Source: Monarcha castaneiventris obscurior
Lineage: Eukaryota > Chordata > Aves > Passeriformes > Monarchidae
Direction of reading: 5' to 3'
Assembly: GCA_026261815.1 (NCBI GenBank)
Contig: JAMPIT010000886.1
Span: 18,882,501-18,946,500 of the forward strand
Length of the DNA: 64,000 bases
Notes under the pieces: generated by a model
Databases searched by the model: none
Told to the model about the DNA's origin: nothing
What the model saw: the letters and a program-made list of their open reading frames with translations, nothing else
Shown here: piece after piece, positions 33,190 to 45,330 of the stretch
Layout of the letters: each line of letters opens with the position of its first letter
Position numbering within the stretch: position 1 is the first letter of the stretch
Made by a program: the position numbers and the translations under genes

Positions 33190-34835
33190 TGTTGGACTGA
33201 TGACATGGTGGGCAGGGCTTGGTAAAGGACGAGATGCTCCATCAGGATGGGGAATGCTGTGCCTTACTGTTTCCAAACCCCTCTCTCTTCCAGGAGAACC
33301 AAGGGAAAAAAGCCTCTGGCTCTTTAAGCATCATGAATGAGTGGATTATAATGGCTTTCATACTCCAGCGCGGGCCAGGCAGGCACACCCCGCCAAGGCT
33401 GCCCCTGCGCCTGGGGTTACTGCAGGTTAATTCCAGCCGGGGCCCCTTGCCAGGGCGCTGTGGCTGGCGGATACACATGCGGCACAACACGTAATACCGG
33501 CAGCCGCCTCCCGTCAGGCGGGTTCAGCAGCCTCCGCATGGGGAACTTGCCTCATGCAAGAGCGAGCCTCCCTGCTTCTCCCCACCCCTTCGGCAGCTGG
33601 AGGGAAGTGAAAGGAAAAGGGGGAAATCCCCTGACCAAGTATCACTTTAATTGATAGTAGCTTCCCTGCACCCCCACCCAAACGCCTTTTGATCATAGTG
33701 GCCATCTCTGCATGGCACCAGCTTGCTCCATGCACAAGCGGGCAGAGGGGATGGCCTTGTCTGCGGCATCTTTGCCACCTGCAGCACACAGGGACCCCTG
33801 ATCCAGCCCATGTTTGCTGGCACCACCAGACCCTCGCAGCTGGGCACGCTGAATCCCTTGGGAAAACAGGCCCGTGCTTTGGTTTCCAGCTGCAGCTACT
33901 GCTGCTGGGAAGCCCTCTGGGTGGGAAGGCCAGAGCCAGCACACTGCAAACTGGAGCAAGGGGCTGAAAAGAGTTAGACAGAAGGCTGAGGCTCTTCCAG
34001 CAGCTGTGCTCTACCACCTGCAGGTATGTGACCAGCCCAACCAATTTGACATGTGGCTGCTTTCAGCTGCAGAAAAAAGCAAACCAAACGCTCCTCTCAT
34101 CAGCCAGTCACAGCAGTATGTCCCTGGAAGTGACAGAGAGGTGCAGCTTCTGGTAATCTGGTGCACTTTTGATCCCAGCTATGACAGCACAGCCCCTCCT
34201 AAAAGAACTGAAACAGAGAAGGCAAGTCAAGTCTTCAAAACTCCTGATTATTCAGCCAAGCCTAAAAATAAAGTTAATGATCCCTCTGTCTGGATTTCAT
34301 GAGTGCAACTCCAATCGCAGCCTCTCCCTCTTCGTTAAAGACTGTTATTAAATCCCCTGCCCAAAATATGTTTTCCTACACTATCAAGCCCTTCAGCAGT
34401 GCCAGCTCAGCATTTTTAGGTCATTGCCTGGAAGTATTTCATGCATGATAATTCCTGGTTTCCTATGTAATCTGCACATTTGGGTTGCAATTCCAGTGCA
34501 CCCCAACTTTGCTCCTCTGAAAATCTCCCACCCAACAGAGAAGGAGAGGGAAAGGAAGGGTTAATGTACAAGCCAGCTCTGCTGGGTAGGAGAGAACAGG
34601 CAAACAAGTGCCTTCTTGTTCAGACCCAAGGGAGGGAGAGCAGGGAGGGCTGCAGGCTGTCAGGGCAGAGTTTGTACTGCATCTTTTCCCTCTGAACACG
34701 ACATGCAGAAGATGCCAATGTGATCTTTAGCAGAGACCAAGTTCCAGCTGCAATCCACTCCCCAGAGGTGGGATGCAGTGAACACAGCTGTGAGGAACCC
34801 AGCGTGTCCAGCCCAGGACCCTGGGAGCAGGACCA
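33190..34835. other. Intergenic DNA just after SCD
   Basis: Moderately GC-rich sequence with scattered CpGs around 33370-33560, including GCCTCCCGTCAGGCGGG, a small hairpin-like inverted repeat. No coding signature is seen; the open frames overlap on both strands. Confidence 0.5.
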
Positions 34836-35065
34836 GGGAGGGTGCCCAAGTGAGGGTGCTCAAGGGAGGGTGCCCAAGGGAGGGTGTTTGAGTGAGGGTG
34901 CCCAAGGGAGGGTGCCCCAGGGAGGGTGCTCGAGTGAGGGTGGCCAAGGGAGGGTGCCCCAGGGAGGGTGCCCAAGTGAGGGTGCCCAAGGGAGGGTGCC
35001 CAAGGGAGGGTGCCCCAGGGAGGTGCTCGAGTGAGGGTGCTCAAGTGAGGGTGCCCAAGGGAGGG
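34836..35065. repeat. 14-bp minisatellite (GGGAGGGTGCCCAA)n
   Basis: There are sixteen 14-bp units (one is missing a base) plus a 7-bp partial unit, exactly filling 230 bp. Unit variants are GGGAGGG or GTGAGGG, followed by TGCCCAA, TGCCCCA, TGCTCAA, TGCTCGA, TGGCCAA or TGTTTGA. Because 14 is not a multiple of 3 and the unit lacks stops, frames stay open on both strands and give a false repeat protein of 14-residue period. Confidence 0.95.
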
Positions 35066-35199
35066 CAGCAGTCCCCTCAGGAGCTGCCCAGGAGCAGGAC
35101 TTGTTACCAGCCCCGCACCAAGCCATGCGCTCCAACCACAGCGGGAAAGCACCCGCTGCTGCTGACCCTCCATGAGGGCCCCACAAGCCTGTGGGAGAG

Positions 35200-35640
35200 A
35201 AGGAGAGAACAAAGTCCCAGGAGAGCGCGTGGAGAAGACGGCACCACAGCCGCCCTGCAGAGCAGACGGGTGGATGGCATGTGCCGAAGGCCCAGTCCCC
35301 TCAGCCCAGCCCCTGAGGGAGCTCTCGTCCCGGGGCAGCGCTCCGTCCCGCGGCTGCCACGGCCCCAGCAGGGCTGTGTGGGCAGCACGGGCCCCGGGGC
35401 AGCTGACGGTGCAGGGCCGGCATCGGGGGAAACACCCGCAATGGGCCGGGCTTCCCCGGGGTTACTGCCGGTCACCGGGGCCCGGAGCCGCGTGTGTGCA
35501 ACAGCCCACGGCGCCTGACCGCGCCGGGCCAATCCCGGCCCCATTCCCGGCCCCAGCCCGGCCCTGCCTCAGCCCGGCCCCAGCCCCGCCCCGGCCCGGC
35601 CTTGGGCTTTCTCAAAAAAGGCACCAGAGGCTGGAGCCGT
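35200..35640. promoter_or_regulatory. Orphan CpG island downstream of SCD
   Basis: A CpG-dense GC-rich block lies about 2 kb past the SCD poly(A) signal. It contains a CCAAT box (GGGCCAATCCC, 35529-35533), repeated CCCGGCCC(CAG) units and a GC box (CCCCGCCCC) near 35584. It is followed 120 bp later by TATAAAAA (35705). The edge is sharp, with AT-rich DNA following. No protein-coding first exon is seen, so the transcript, if any, may be noncoding. Confidence 0.6.
35529..35533 (+). promoter_or_regulatory. CCAAT box in the orphan CpG island
   Basis: GGGCCAATCCC lies about 170 bp upstream of a TATA box on the same strand. Confidence 0.45.
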
Positions 35641-35704
35641 GGGAAATGTGAGCGCTTCAACTTGTGTTTAAAAATGAGCTCTGGGTTTAGCTCTAAAAAG
35701 ACAG

Positions 35705-35712
35705 TATAAAAA
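35705..35712 (+). promoter_or_regulatory. TATA box after the orphan CpG island (TATAAAAA)
   Basis: CAGTATAAAAATCC sits just past the GC-rich island. A plus-strand transcript would begin near 35735. It may also be a chance AT-rich match, since AT-rich DNA begins here. Confidence 0.35.
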
Positions 35713-37100
35713 TCCGGGAGGCAAAAAAACTGCAATTCAGTATGCGCGTGGGCGCATGTAGTCTCACTCAAATGCGGACACATATATACATAAACAACAC
35801 AAAAGTATCATTCATAAACACTTAGATTTGGGACAGAGGTTTAAAAGTACGATTTTCATACATATAAATATTAGGTGTGTTATAATCTCGTAATTTTGTA
35901 ACTGTATTTTGAAAGCTGGCATCACATGAAGACAATCAAATCCTCACTCACTTGTAATTCTTAACTGAAAATAACCAACCTTGTAAAACTGTGTCTTTTA
36001 TTTCTTTTTAAACTGCATGGAAAGATACAGCACTTAGCAGAACAAATAGTATTTCATAATAGAGACCACGGTGACGACAGCTCTTACATGCCACTTTGGC
36101 TTTGTAACAAACACAGCTGCTTGTTTTACTTTTTTTTTTCTGTTCTCCTAAAATAGCTTTTTACAAAACTCTGGTCTTTATCACTCAAACAGAAGAAATG
36201 CTTATCCCTTTTGAAAATGCCTATGACCTTCACGCACCTTATATGCTGACTAAGTGAAGTTGTCATTTTGACAAAATTATCCTAAATACTTGTTCCTTCA
36301 TCTACAGAGAGGTCTAACATTCTGTCACATTTACACAGTCATATAAAATTAGAAGTTTCTAAGCTAATCACACAATTCTGGTAACCCCTGCCATGTGACT
36401 CGTAATGTTCAGAAACAGGAGGAGACTGACACAATCTTAATATTGCTCTTCTTCCTTGTCTTTTTGAGTTGCCTAATTAAATACTGGTGATTCAAATATC
36501 ACACATTTTACTACCATATCATCAACTAAAATAGACTTGGCCTGATCTTGAATCCCAAAGAAATGATGCTTGGACACATTGTTCTTGGATGATTACTGGT
36601 AAGTGCATCATTAGAAAACCAAGATAATTAATTTAAAAGCCCTGAAAGACTACAACTGTGACTGAGGTCAAGATGTTTTCTCACCTCAAGCGAGTGACGG
36701 AGCATCAGGCTGCCCTGCACTCACCTGCCCACTATCCCCCTTCAGCCAAAAGTCATCTTTCAAGATGACTTAGAATTCACGTGTCTCTTTTCACAGGGCA
36801 AAGATGGTGGGGACACATTCCAATTAACTTCAGCAATTTTAAACGTGTGAAATCCACTTTGGTTAAATAAGCATCCTCTAGTCAGGGGAGACAGGGAGGC
36901 GGTGCCCACAGTGACTCACTGCAGCAATCTGAGATACCTGTTTTAGGAAAGGGTGAATCATCTGCTGGTGGTGCATCTGTAACTTCTATATACAGATACC
37001 TGGATTCGTTTTTGGATGCCTGTCTTTTAGATCACGAGTTTGGTGCAATGAGTTCCACACCTGGATTTTAATGAGGAGAGCCCTCCACTCTAAGCATGGG
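35713..37100. other. AT-rich block next to the orphan CpG island
   Basis: The first kilobase is markedly more AT-rich than its surroundings, with no coding frame. TTTATT at 35997-36002 reads AATAAA on the minus strand, with GT-rich sequence beyond it. This stretch could therefore be a noncoding exon read from the island or the 3' UTR of a minus-strand transcript. Neither is proven. Confidence 0.35.
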
Positions 37101-40100
37101 CTCTGAGTGCTCAGAGTGAGAAACGTCATCTGAGGCATCTTGGTGGCTTTGGCCTATGACTAAGCTTCCTTGTTTGAAGCTAAGGAGGTTTAACATGCCC
37201 CAAGAATTACTGGAAATTTGAAATACACTTGACATATAAGAGTACTTTTGGTTTTTTCCTACTGGGGGCAATCAACTTCTGGAAATAGTTTCCACAGGAT
37301 GTCATGGCAGCAGACAGCATCAACAGGTTCAGCAAGGTTTTAGGGAGATCACAGCAAACAAGGTCCAAAACCAGATGGTAAAAGCAGAGACGTGCCCTCT
37401 AATGCACACAAAAGGTTTCTGGACACAGGTCTGAGTGGAGTAGACCTGTGCAGGCTCTCCCTAAACAGCCTCTCTGGCTGCCACTGATGGAAAATATGAC
37501 ATGTCAGGCAGGATCAGGACTAGTTGCCAGTAGTTGCCCTGCTCTAAATTCTGCTTTCATGAGAAAGAAACACGTTGAACATGGGGGCACGGAGGGCTGG
37601 AGTGACTGTGGGTCCCACAATCCCATCCAGCTTTGCAGGCAGCACTCCTATTCTTCCACATCATTCCTTCCAGATCTTCCAGTTCTCTTCCCCAAGCTTT
37701 GTTTGAGCACTCCAAGCCTCTGAGAAGGCCAGCCATCAGATTATCACAATGTTTGATGGCACATAATAAATACTGAATCTTTGGGAATGAAGTTCATAAC
37801 TGAGTTTGCCACTCCTGATGAAAAAGCCCATCTCAGACTAATTAGTTCTTTGGACTAATGACCACATAACATGTTGGGATTGATGTTGTGGAAGATACTG
37901 CAGACATGAGAGTATTCAGGAAATGTCTCTAGAACTGCTAATGACAATAGAGTAGCTTTGTTTTAATATTTGTGTGGGATTTATTTTCTGTTTTTATGAG
38001 ATTTTTGTTTGTCTCTAGTCTCTCCAGTGCCAATTAAGCTGAGTCATATGGAGGCAGAGTGTAAGAGGTTATAATAAAGAAGCATCAAAAAGGGAAATTT
38101 TTGTTTCACAACTAGCTTTAATTTGAATTCAGAAAGGTGAAAAATTGAAGGAAAAATTTACAAACTTTTTGGATTTATCTGAAAAAAGACAAAAAGCTGT
38201 GATCTCCCAGCTTTCTTATGTGGTTAGTTGTTCATGAGGCAGTCTCAGCCTTAAGTGTTTGCCTTCATTTGTCTTTGATTTGACTCCTTTCATTCCACAT
38301 AATAGTATGTAAGATCACCACCTTTGCACACCAATACAGCTGAAGAGTCCTTTCCAAGCAACATCTAGAAGCATTTCATTTTAAAAATACCCAAACCAGG
38401 GTATTTCAAACCAGGAAATTATACCCAAACCAGGAAATTTCAAAATGTTCAGAACACCTTTTTTCTCTTTCTGATTTCAAACAACGTTTCAGTTATGATG
38501 ACCACATTTTCTGCTGGCAGGTGGCCCCCTCAGTGGAATTTATCCAGTCAGAAGGATGATGCAGTTTTATATGCCTTGGGCTGGGCCAGCGTCCAGTCTG
38601 AATCACTACTAGTGAATTTGTTTGGTTCTCACTTTGCTGTTGACTTCCTACATGATGCTGTGCAGGTCTCTTAATCCTCCAGGAACTGGGAAAATGCTGC
38701 TTTTCTCCTCCCCAGGTTTTCTGCTGTGCTCTGTGGACAAAAGATTTCATGTTCCACATCCAGCACAGGGAAGCCAGAGCATGCTTAGGGATGTTTTAAG
38801 ACAAAGAGCCATCACAGAAACCTTCCGCCTTACCTCCTCTACTTAGAGTTCAGCCATTCCTGTCCCTCTGAGGTTCACAAGGCAGGTCCTCAGGCCATCC
38901 CTCAATCTTTGAGGAAAACCAGAGTATAGTGTCCCATCCTTTGCTACTGCAGAAAGCCTTGCCCTAACAAAACTCCTGTGCAATGAAAGACACTGAATCA
39001 CTGAAACTAAAGCACCTTCTCCCAGGAGATGCATGCACGAGTTTTTCTCTCAAGAGATTCAAATCAGTTCCGATTGCACATTTAAATACATAATGCTTTT
39101 GAAAGATTGATGGTTAAGGCACAGCTCTCCTAGCTTGTTCTATGCCCTCATCCTTATCTGGACGCCTTGAGCTAACAGGACAGCACAGTGATAATAAATG
39201 CTTCTGCTGTGGGAACTGGACACGTTTTATTTCTTAACAGAATGTTTACTGTCAGCTCATTCTTCTGTCTGAGCAGGTACAGGACATACTGCAAGGATCA
39301 CTAATTGCCTGACACATCTTTGTCAGTAACCCCTTCAGCTGAGTTTTCCCTGCCCTGGTGAGTTACTTTCATTCAGCTGCAGTATGTGTTGTGCTGTGAT
39401 AGATTTCTGTTTGGCTGGAGAAACGCTTCTGCATCTCCTGCCCAGTGCTGCTCTGCCACCCAGGAGCAGAGCCACTGAGCTGGGGCACAGGAGAACTCTA
39501 AGCTCAGCCTCTTTGCACTTTAGTTGCACTCTAAAGATACACCTCCTTCCCATGCGGCCAGCACATACAGACATTTCCAACCCAAATGTTTGCCTGGGCA
39601 CAGTGTGTGGTGGCAGTGCCAATGGCCTCCGGCCTTCTCTGGTCCCTAAGAGATAGGGCAGAGAGCTTTCCTGGCCTCATGGCATCAGCTCTAGCACAAG
39701 GGTGGTACCATACACACCCTTATAAATGTGCTTGCTGTTCACTGCCAGTGTTTAAGTGCATAGGACTGCTCAAGGCATATCAAATAGTAAATATTTATAA
39801 GATCAATCTGTGATCAAGCATTGCATCTTTAACACAAACCCCACTTCAGAGCACATTAGCTTATTAAGTGCATTCAATTCCCTTCTGTGGGGAGACTGCA
39901 GGGGAGAAAGAACACATTCCTGGTCATGAGGAGGCCACAGTGCAGCAGTAAAAGAGAACGGTGCTCACTTAGAAAGTGAGATAGCTTAAAGATGATTACC
40001 CTCATCCTCAGTGTAAAGTACTGAGACACTCTAGATTAGTTGGCATAAAGCAACTCCCAGTAAAAGCTCAGATTTATAACTACTGAAAAAGTGCCTCCTT

Positions 40101-43100
40101 CCTGATGCATTTGCAAATGGCTTTTCCATGGCTGAGAGGACCCGGTTAGGCAAGTCTTCCTGTTGGGGGAGATAGGGACACTGATACAAAAAAGTTCTTA
40201 CTGCGAGATAGCGATTACGAGAGTGCCATGGCAGAGAAACCAGCAGCAGAGGCCGAGAAATAACCTGGCTGCCGAAGAGCTGTTTGACTGAACCAGCAGG
40301 GAGAAGTGGGTGGGAGCTAATTCCAGTGAAGGGCATGACAGATAACAAACACTTTAGTTGCCATGGCTGGCAGGGTGTCTGTCACAGTGACAAACAAATA
40401 AAGAAGAGAAGGCCCTTGGCACTGCAAACCCCCAGCAAGGACAATGCAGTGCACAGTCTGTCAATAAGGGCTGCACATGCTTCTGATTTCCCAAATGACA
40501 GCTCTGTAGTAAGCTGGGTAAGAAACGTGGCTTTGTGAAACAACCTGTAGCACTACACTTAGCACTGAAATCCACAGCTAGTGACTCTGCTTCACTGACA
40601 TATCAGCATGGCCTTTTCTCACTTTCCTGCTGGCTTATATTTTTTATCATACGATACACAAGCTACCAGATGTTTTAAATTTATAATTCTGTGTGGGACT
40701 TCTGAATGTTATTGAAAACTAAGAGAAAATGCTTTCCAGTGATGGAAAGACATGGAATGTATGCTAACCTACCCCTGCCAACTTCACCTCCACCATCAAA
40801 GGTAATAACTACACATTCAGCTGTCACACACAGCAGCATAACCCTCTTGGTTTTCTCCACTGTGCTATGTGGTGAATGAATTTACTAACTCAAAATGTTT
40901 CTGCATTTTGGTTCCTCCTAAAAAGCCTACTCCCCCTGTTTCCCTGGTTACACTAGTCAGATCCTCCTGTGTATCCTGGTTCTCCTGCCACTGGCTGTAA
41001 CGTCGATCAGAGCATCAGGCTGCCGATAGATCAGATGCACTGGGTCTGCTGCAGTTGCACTGAAACTCAGCCCTCCAGGTAAGACAGGGAACAAGATCTG
41101 AGGGATCCTTCAGTAGGGAAGGGCCCATGTAATGGTGATCAGGAGCCCTCAAACTTCTCTATCTCAGTGCTCCTTTAACCCAACCCTTATTCCCATCCAC
41201 TTTGGCTTTTCAGGACAGGAGCCTCTTCAGAGCGCCAGACTCCATGGAGGTGAAAAGGCAAGGCTGGATTTAGGAAGAATTTCAGATCTCTCACCCCTTT
41301 CCTTCGCACCCAAGATGGCAACATTCATTTCTCCAGGCTTGCGGGCTGGCTTTACATTCAGGTTGGCCAGCTCCACACCAGCTACAGCTCAGACTTATTT
41401 GGAGATGCTTGCTGTGCAGCAATAGGGTTTTTTCTTTCAGCAGCAGAAGACCAAGACACATCTGGGCGAGATGAGGGAAGGCCAACCAGGAGCAAAGGCA
41501 CCAGAATGAGCCAGTGCTGCTGAAAAAGGAGCCAGACTAATTGGGACCTGCTAAAGGAGCAGACTGTCCCATTACCACACATATAGGAAAGCCCCAAGCA
41601 ATCCCATTCACGAGTAACCAGCACTGCATGCCATATGGCTAAGATGCCACAGAGCTCCCTCCTGGTTTGAAAGCTTGGGCCATCCTGCTCTGATAAGTTC
41701 CCATCTAGGGCAGAGACATAAATTGGTGTCTACTGGGTGCCACACAGTTACACTGCTCCTCCTAACCCTTCTAGGGTCTGCAAGGAGCTCTGTTCTTCAC
41801 CAGCAGTCGGGCTGAGCATTACAACACAGCTGTCAGAGGAGGTCATCGCTCCATGTATGACCCCAGCCGGCCTGCAAAACATGAAGAGGAGCTGTGGCAG
41901 GGAGTCTTTCTATGTGTCACAGGCTCTTAAACCAGCTGGAGAAGGTAAATATCAACTCCATCCAAGGAAGGACAACAGCATCAGTGTGCCCAAGTACTGG
42001 TATCCATCCAGCTTATTCCCAATGAATTCGAGCCCACCTCAAGCCACAATACCACATATTCTGCAGAGGACATACATCTTCCACCACCCCAGTTAAATAC
42101 TACCTCCTGGTATCATAGAAGCCCCCTTTGTACAAGTTTGTATGCTTCTATAGATTCAGATGGAGAAACTGTTACCAGGAAATATTAGAGGCCAAAGTCA
42201 AGATAGATATATGCTAAGAAGATATTATGTGAAAGTTTCCTAGGGGCTGATAAGCTTCAGAGATAACTAATCCTCATGAATTTGCAAGAAATTATAAACT
42301 TAGACCACCAGTGTTCAGTGCTGTACAAGGCTGCCAGCACACATTAGCACCTGCAACAGGTTGTATAACTTGGATCACACCCAGGAAGGCAGTGGCTGCT
42401 CTACGCAGATTAAGAATACAGAGTTATGTATACAGGTGGTGAAACAAAGTGCCCTCTGAAGGAATTTCTAAAGACCTCCCCAGAAGGCAGTGGTGCACCA
42501 GGATGACCTTGTGCTTCCAAGCGTTCACATTGGGATTGGCCTTCTAACAGCTACTCCCGCTAATGAATGAGTGGTGTGTTGTGTGAATAGTTACCTGCTT
42601 AACTAATAACGCCTTGATTCTATTAACAGCAGCTAATGAATAAAAGATATTTTAAGAAATAGCAGTTGTAATCTGTGTTTTCCCCTAAGAGTATTCCATA
42701 TCAGAGGAAAAAGAACCTTATATTACCTGTTTGGGGAAAAAACACATGTTAAAGACAGTGTGGCACTCAGAACTCTTCATGGTGGCACCTGCAGATCCAG
42801 GTAGGACAGACAGTGCTAGCACAGGACAGCTTCTGTGACCAAATAAACCATGAAATGGTTTGTGGAAAGCTCAGTGAAACACATGCTACTGTTTGCCAGA
42901 GAGAATTGGTGGCTATGGGGCACATGTTCCTCCTCCTGAAATGTACTGTAGGAAATTCAGTCAAATTCAGCCCTGTGGAGGGACTTAACAGGAGCCACGT
43001 GCACGCCTGTAAGGGCAAGATCCGTTCAATGGGTGAAGGTTCTACGTAAGAGCCAGCTGAGCACTTTCTGCTCCATCCCCCACACGTTGTCTTCTCTTCA

Positions 43101-45200
43101 TGCTTCAGTGCATGGCTGGGGACCATGAACAGGCAGACCCAACTCTGCACTCTGACTTAGTCACTCTGCAAACATGGGCATTGCTCGAGTCTGCTGTTTT
43201 ACTAAAGCATCTCCATAGGCAATGCTTTGTGGCTTCCACAGATGTCCAGAGAATCTGTGCAAACTCAGCACGTCTGATGCAGAAAAGTATCAAGTGTTGC
43301 AAGTCACGCTGCTGCAAATAAGTGAGACGCATGCCAATTTATATTGTGAGTCTCCCTTTTAATCTGCCTCCAGGTAATCTGGATTCCCATCTCTCCAGGG
43401 TTGTCAAGTTTGTACCTCCAATTAAAGAACAGCCAGATTTTTCCATCTATAAAAAGAATGTGAGGTTGTTTGAATAACTATTGCAACAAAACTAGCTTTA
43501 TTGAGTCAGACCAAAGGTATCCTCTGACTAACCACAGCCAGCAGCAGATGCTTTGAGCCCTAAAGAAGAACAGCCAGATTATATCTGGGCTTCTATTTTT
43601 AATAACTACCAATAACCTTGCCTTCTGTGAAGTACTCCTTCCATGTAAGTGCTGAAAGGTTTGAGCAGATCACACGATCTTGCAGCTCCTACCCCAGAGA
43701 GAGTTTATAACCCAAGAGGCAAAAGCCCCATCTACAAATGCAGGCACAGAGCTGCCTTGCAAGAGGCAGCCCAGAGCATTCATGGCAAAGCTGAGAATAA
43801 AATGCAGTCTCTTGCCACTAGGTTATATTTTCAAAACTATCTGTCCAAAACATGATGGGAATGATTAAACTAAAGAAACAAAGGCTTTGACAGATGAAAT
43901 TTCCTTCCAGATTTTCTGGCACTGTTTCAGCCTGATCACTGAAATCCCTCATGCACACCTGACCTCCAAGTGTGCACGAGCACAGTGCTAACACATGCCC
44001 AGCTGATGCACCACTCCAACAAAACTTCCTGCTTGATGAGCCTATTTCCTATTGCCTCCAGTAACTCCTTCAATACCAGCACACTGATATCAGCAACATT
44101 ATGATTTATTAAACCATGGAACAGAGTTTTCCCAGTGTTTCCCCTCCCCCATCGTTGTCATCACTGATGAGGTCCTGGCTTTGAGAGCTTTCTGGGTGCT
44201 GGCAGCTGGAGCTGGCAAGCTGTGGTCAGCAAACATTTGCAATCAGCAGCTGACTTCCCACTGTCACCTGCCTGCACAGGCACAGTCAGACAATTAAATG
44301 CTTTGCTTTTGTGCCCAGCACCTCACTTTGAGGGCAAAAAAGCCCCCCAGGCTGTGGGACCTCCTGAGCCTACACCTTGCCTACAGCTGTTGGATATGTT
44401 TAGTGCTCAAGTAAAAGAAGCCCAATTGTGTATGGTCGAAGAACAGGGAAAGTGAGCTGGCTCAGCTATGCTTTAATGATATCAGTTATGAATTTTTACT
44501 CACTCAATGTTCTCAGTGCTTGCTTTCTTTTTTCCTCTAATCTCTTTCATTTGTGTGAAATGGGTGATACCAGTCCTGAAAACTTTGCTTAGCTTTGTTA
44601 CTTCTGCCTCAGATTTTAAAGAAAGCCTTTGGGGTGTCAGCACCTGTAGAGCTAGAGGAACTCATTTCCAATCCTCTCTACCAGTGCCAAAACATTGTCA
44701 AATCCCTACACTTCAAGTAGAAGCCTCCCAACTTCAGAATGCAACGTGCCTTTACCTCTCCCTGTGCACCAGCAAGTAGGGTAGCTGATGGCATGGCTCC
44801 AGTGCCTGCTAAAGCTTCCACACTGCTGCTGCCAGCAACCTAAACAGATGTCACCTCTTGTGGCATTTAGAAAGCCGTAGGGTATCAAGTAAGAGTACTC
44901 CAAGGCTGTATCACCAGAAATGCCAAAGGGAAGCCAGCAAGAACATTAAGATTAAATTCCACCACTTTAGGAATTAAATTAATTACAGGGCAAAGGATCC
45001 TGTATGAGGTAATTTATACACCTACTCAAGTTAAATCCCAGTTACATCCATTCCCTCCCTTCAGAGTAGTGTCTCTGGTCTAGCTCTGCATGCAACAAGG
45101 TGAGCATATCAGCTTCTCCATCAATAGGGTAGAAATTTCCAACTCCCCTTTACCCCTGTAAAAGTCTCATGAGGATTAAAACAATGAGCTTTTTTCACCT
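37101..45200. other. Intergenic DNA, no gene recognised
   Basis: The sequence has mid-GC composition with short chance frames on both strands. WNT8B is the next gene after SCD in mammals. I looked for WNT-type cysteine-rich peptides and found none. The only structured item I see is the small duplication at 38387-38439. Confidence 0.5.
38387..38439. repeat. Small imperfect tandem duplication
   Basis: ATACCCAAACCAGG recurs at 38387-38400 and 38421-38434. CAAACCAGGAAATT recurs at 38407-38420 and 38426-38439. This shows nested slippage. Confidence 0.8.
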
Positions 45201-45219
45201 GATGTATAAAACATGAGCT

Positions 45220-45330
45220 GGACTGGAGCTCATTCCCACTCTGCCACTGATCAGCTGAGAAACCTCAGCCATGTCTTCTCATTCCTTCTTCACAAGAAGT
45301 ACTAATCCCCACTGCACCTAGCCCTATGCA
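45220..45330 (+). mobile_element. Possible CORE-SINE fossil, plus strand
   Basis: CTCATTCCCACTCTGCCACTGATCAGCTGAGAAACCTCAGCCATGTCTTCTCATTCC parallels the SINE pattern 'gttctagtcctggctctgccactgac...gtgaccttgggcaagtcacttc'. It is heavily diverged. Confidence 0.35.

Noticed and set aside
34720..35518. Overlapping open frames on both strands with a Gly/Pro/Val-rich 14-residue repeat protein
   Set aside because: The frames are produced by the 14-bp minisatellite, whose unit lacks stop codons in any frame, plus the GC-rich island. There is no start context, domain or splice evidence.
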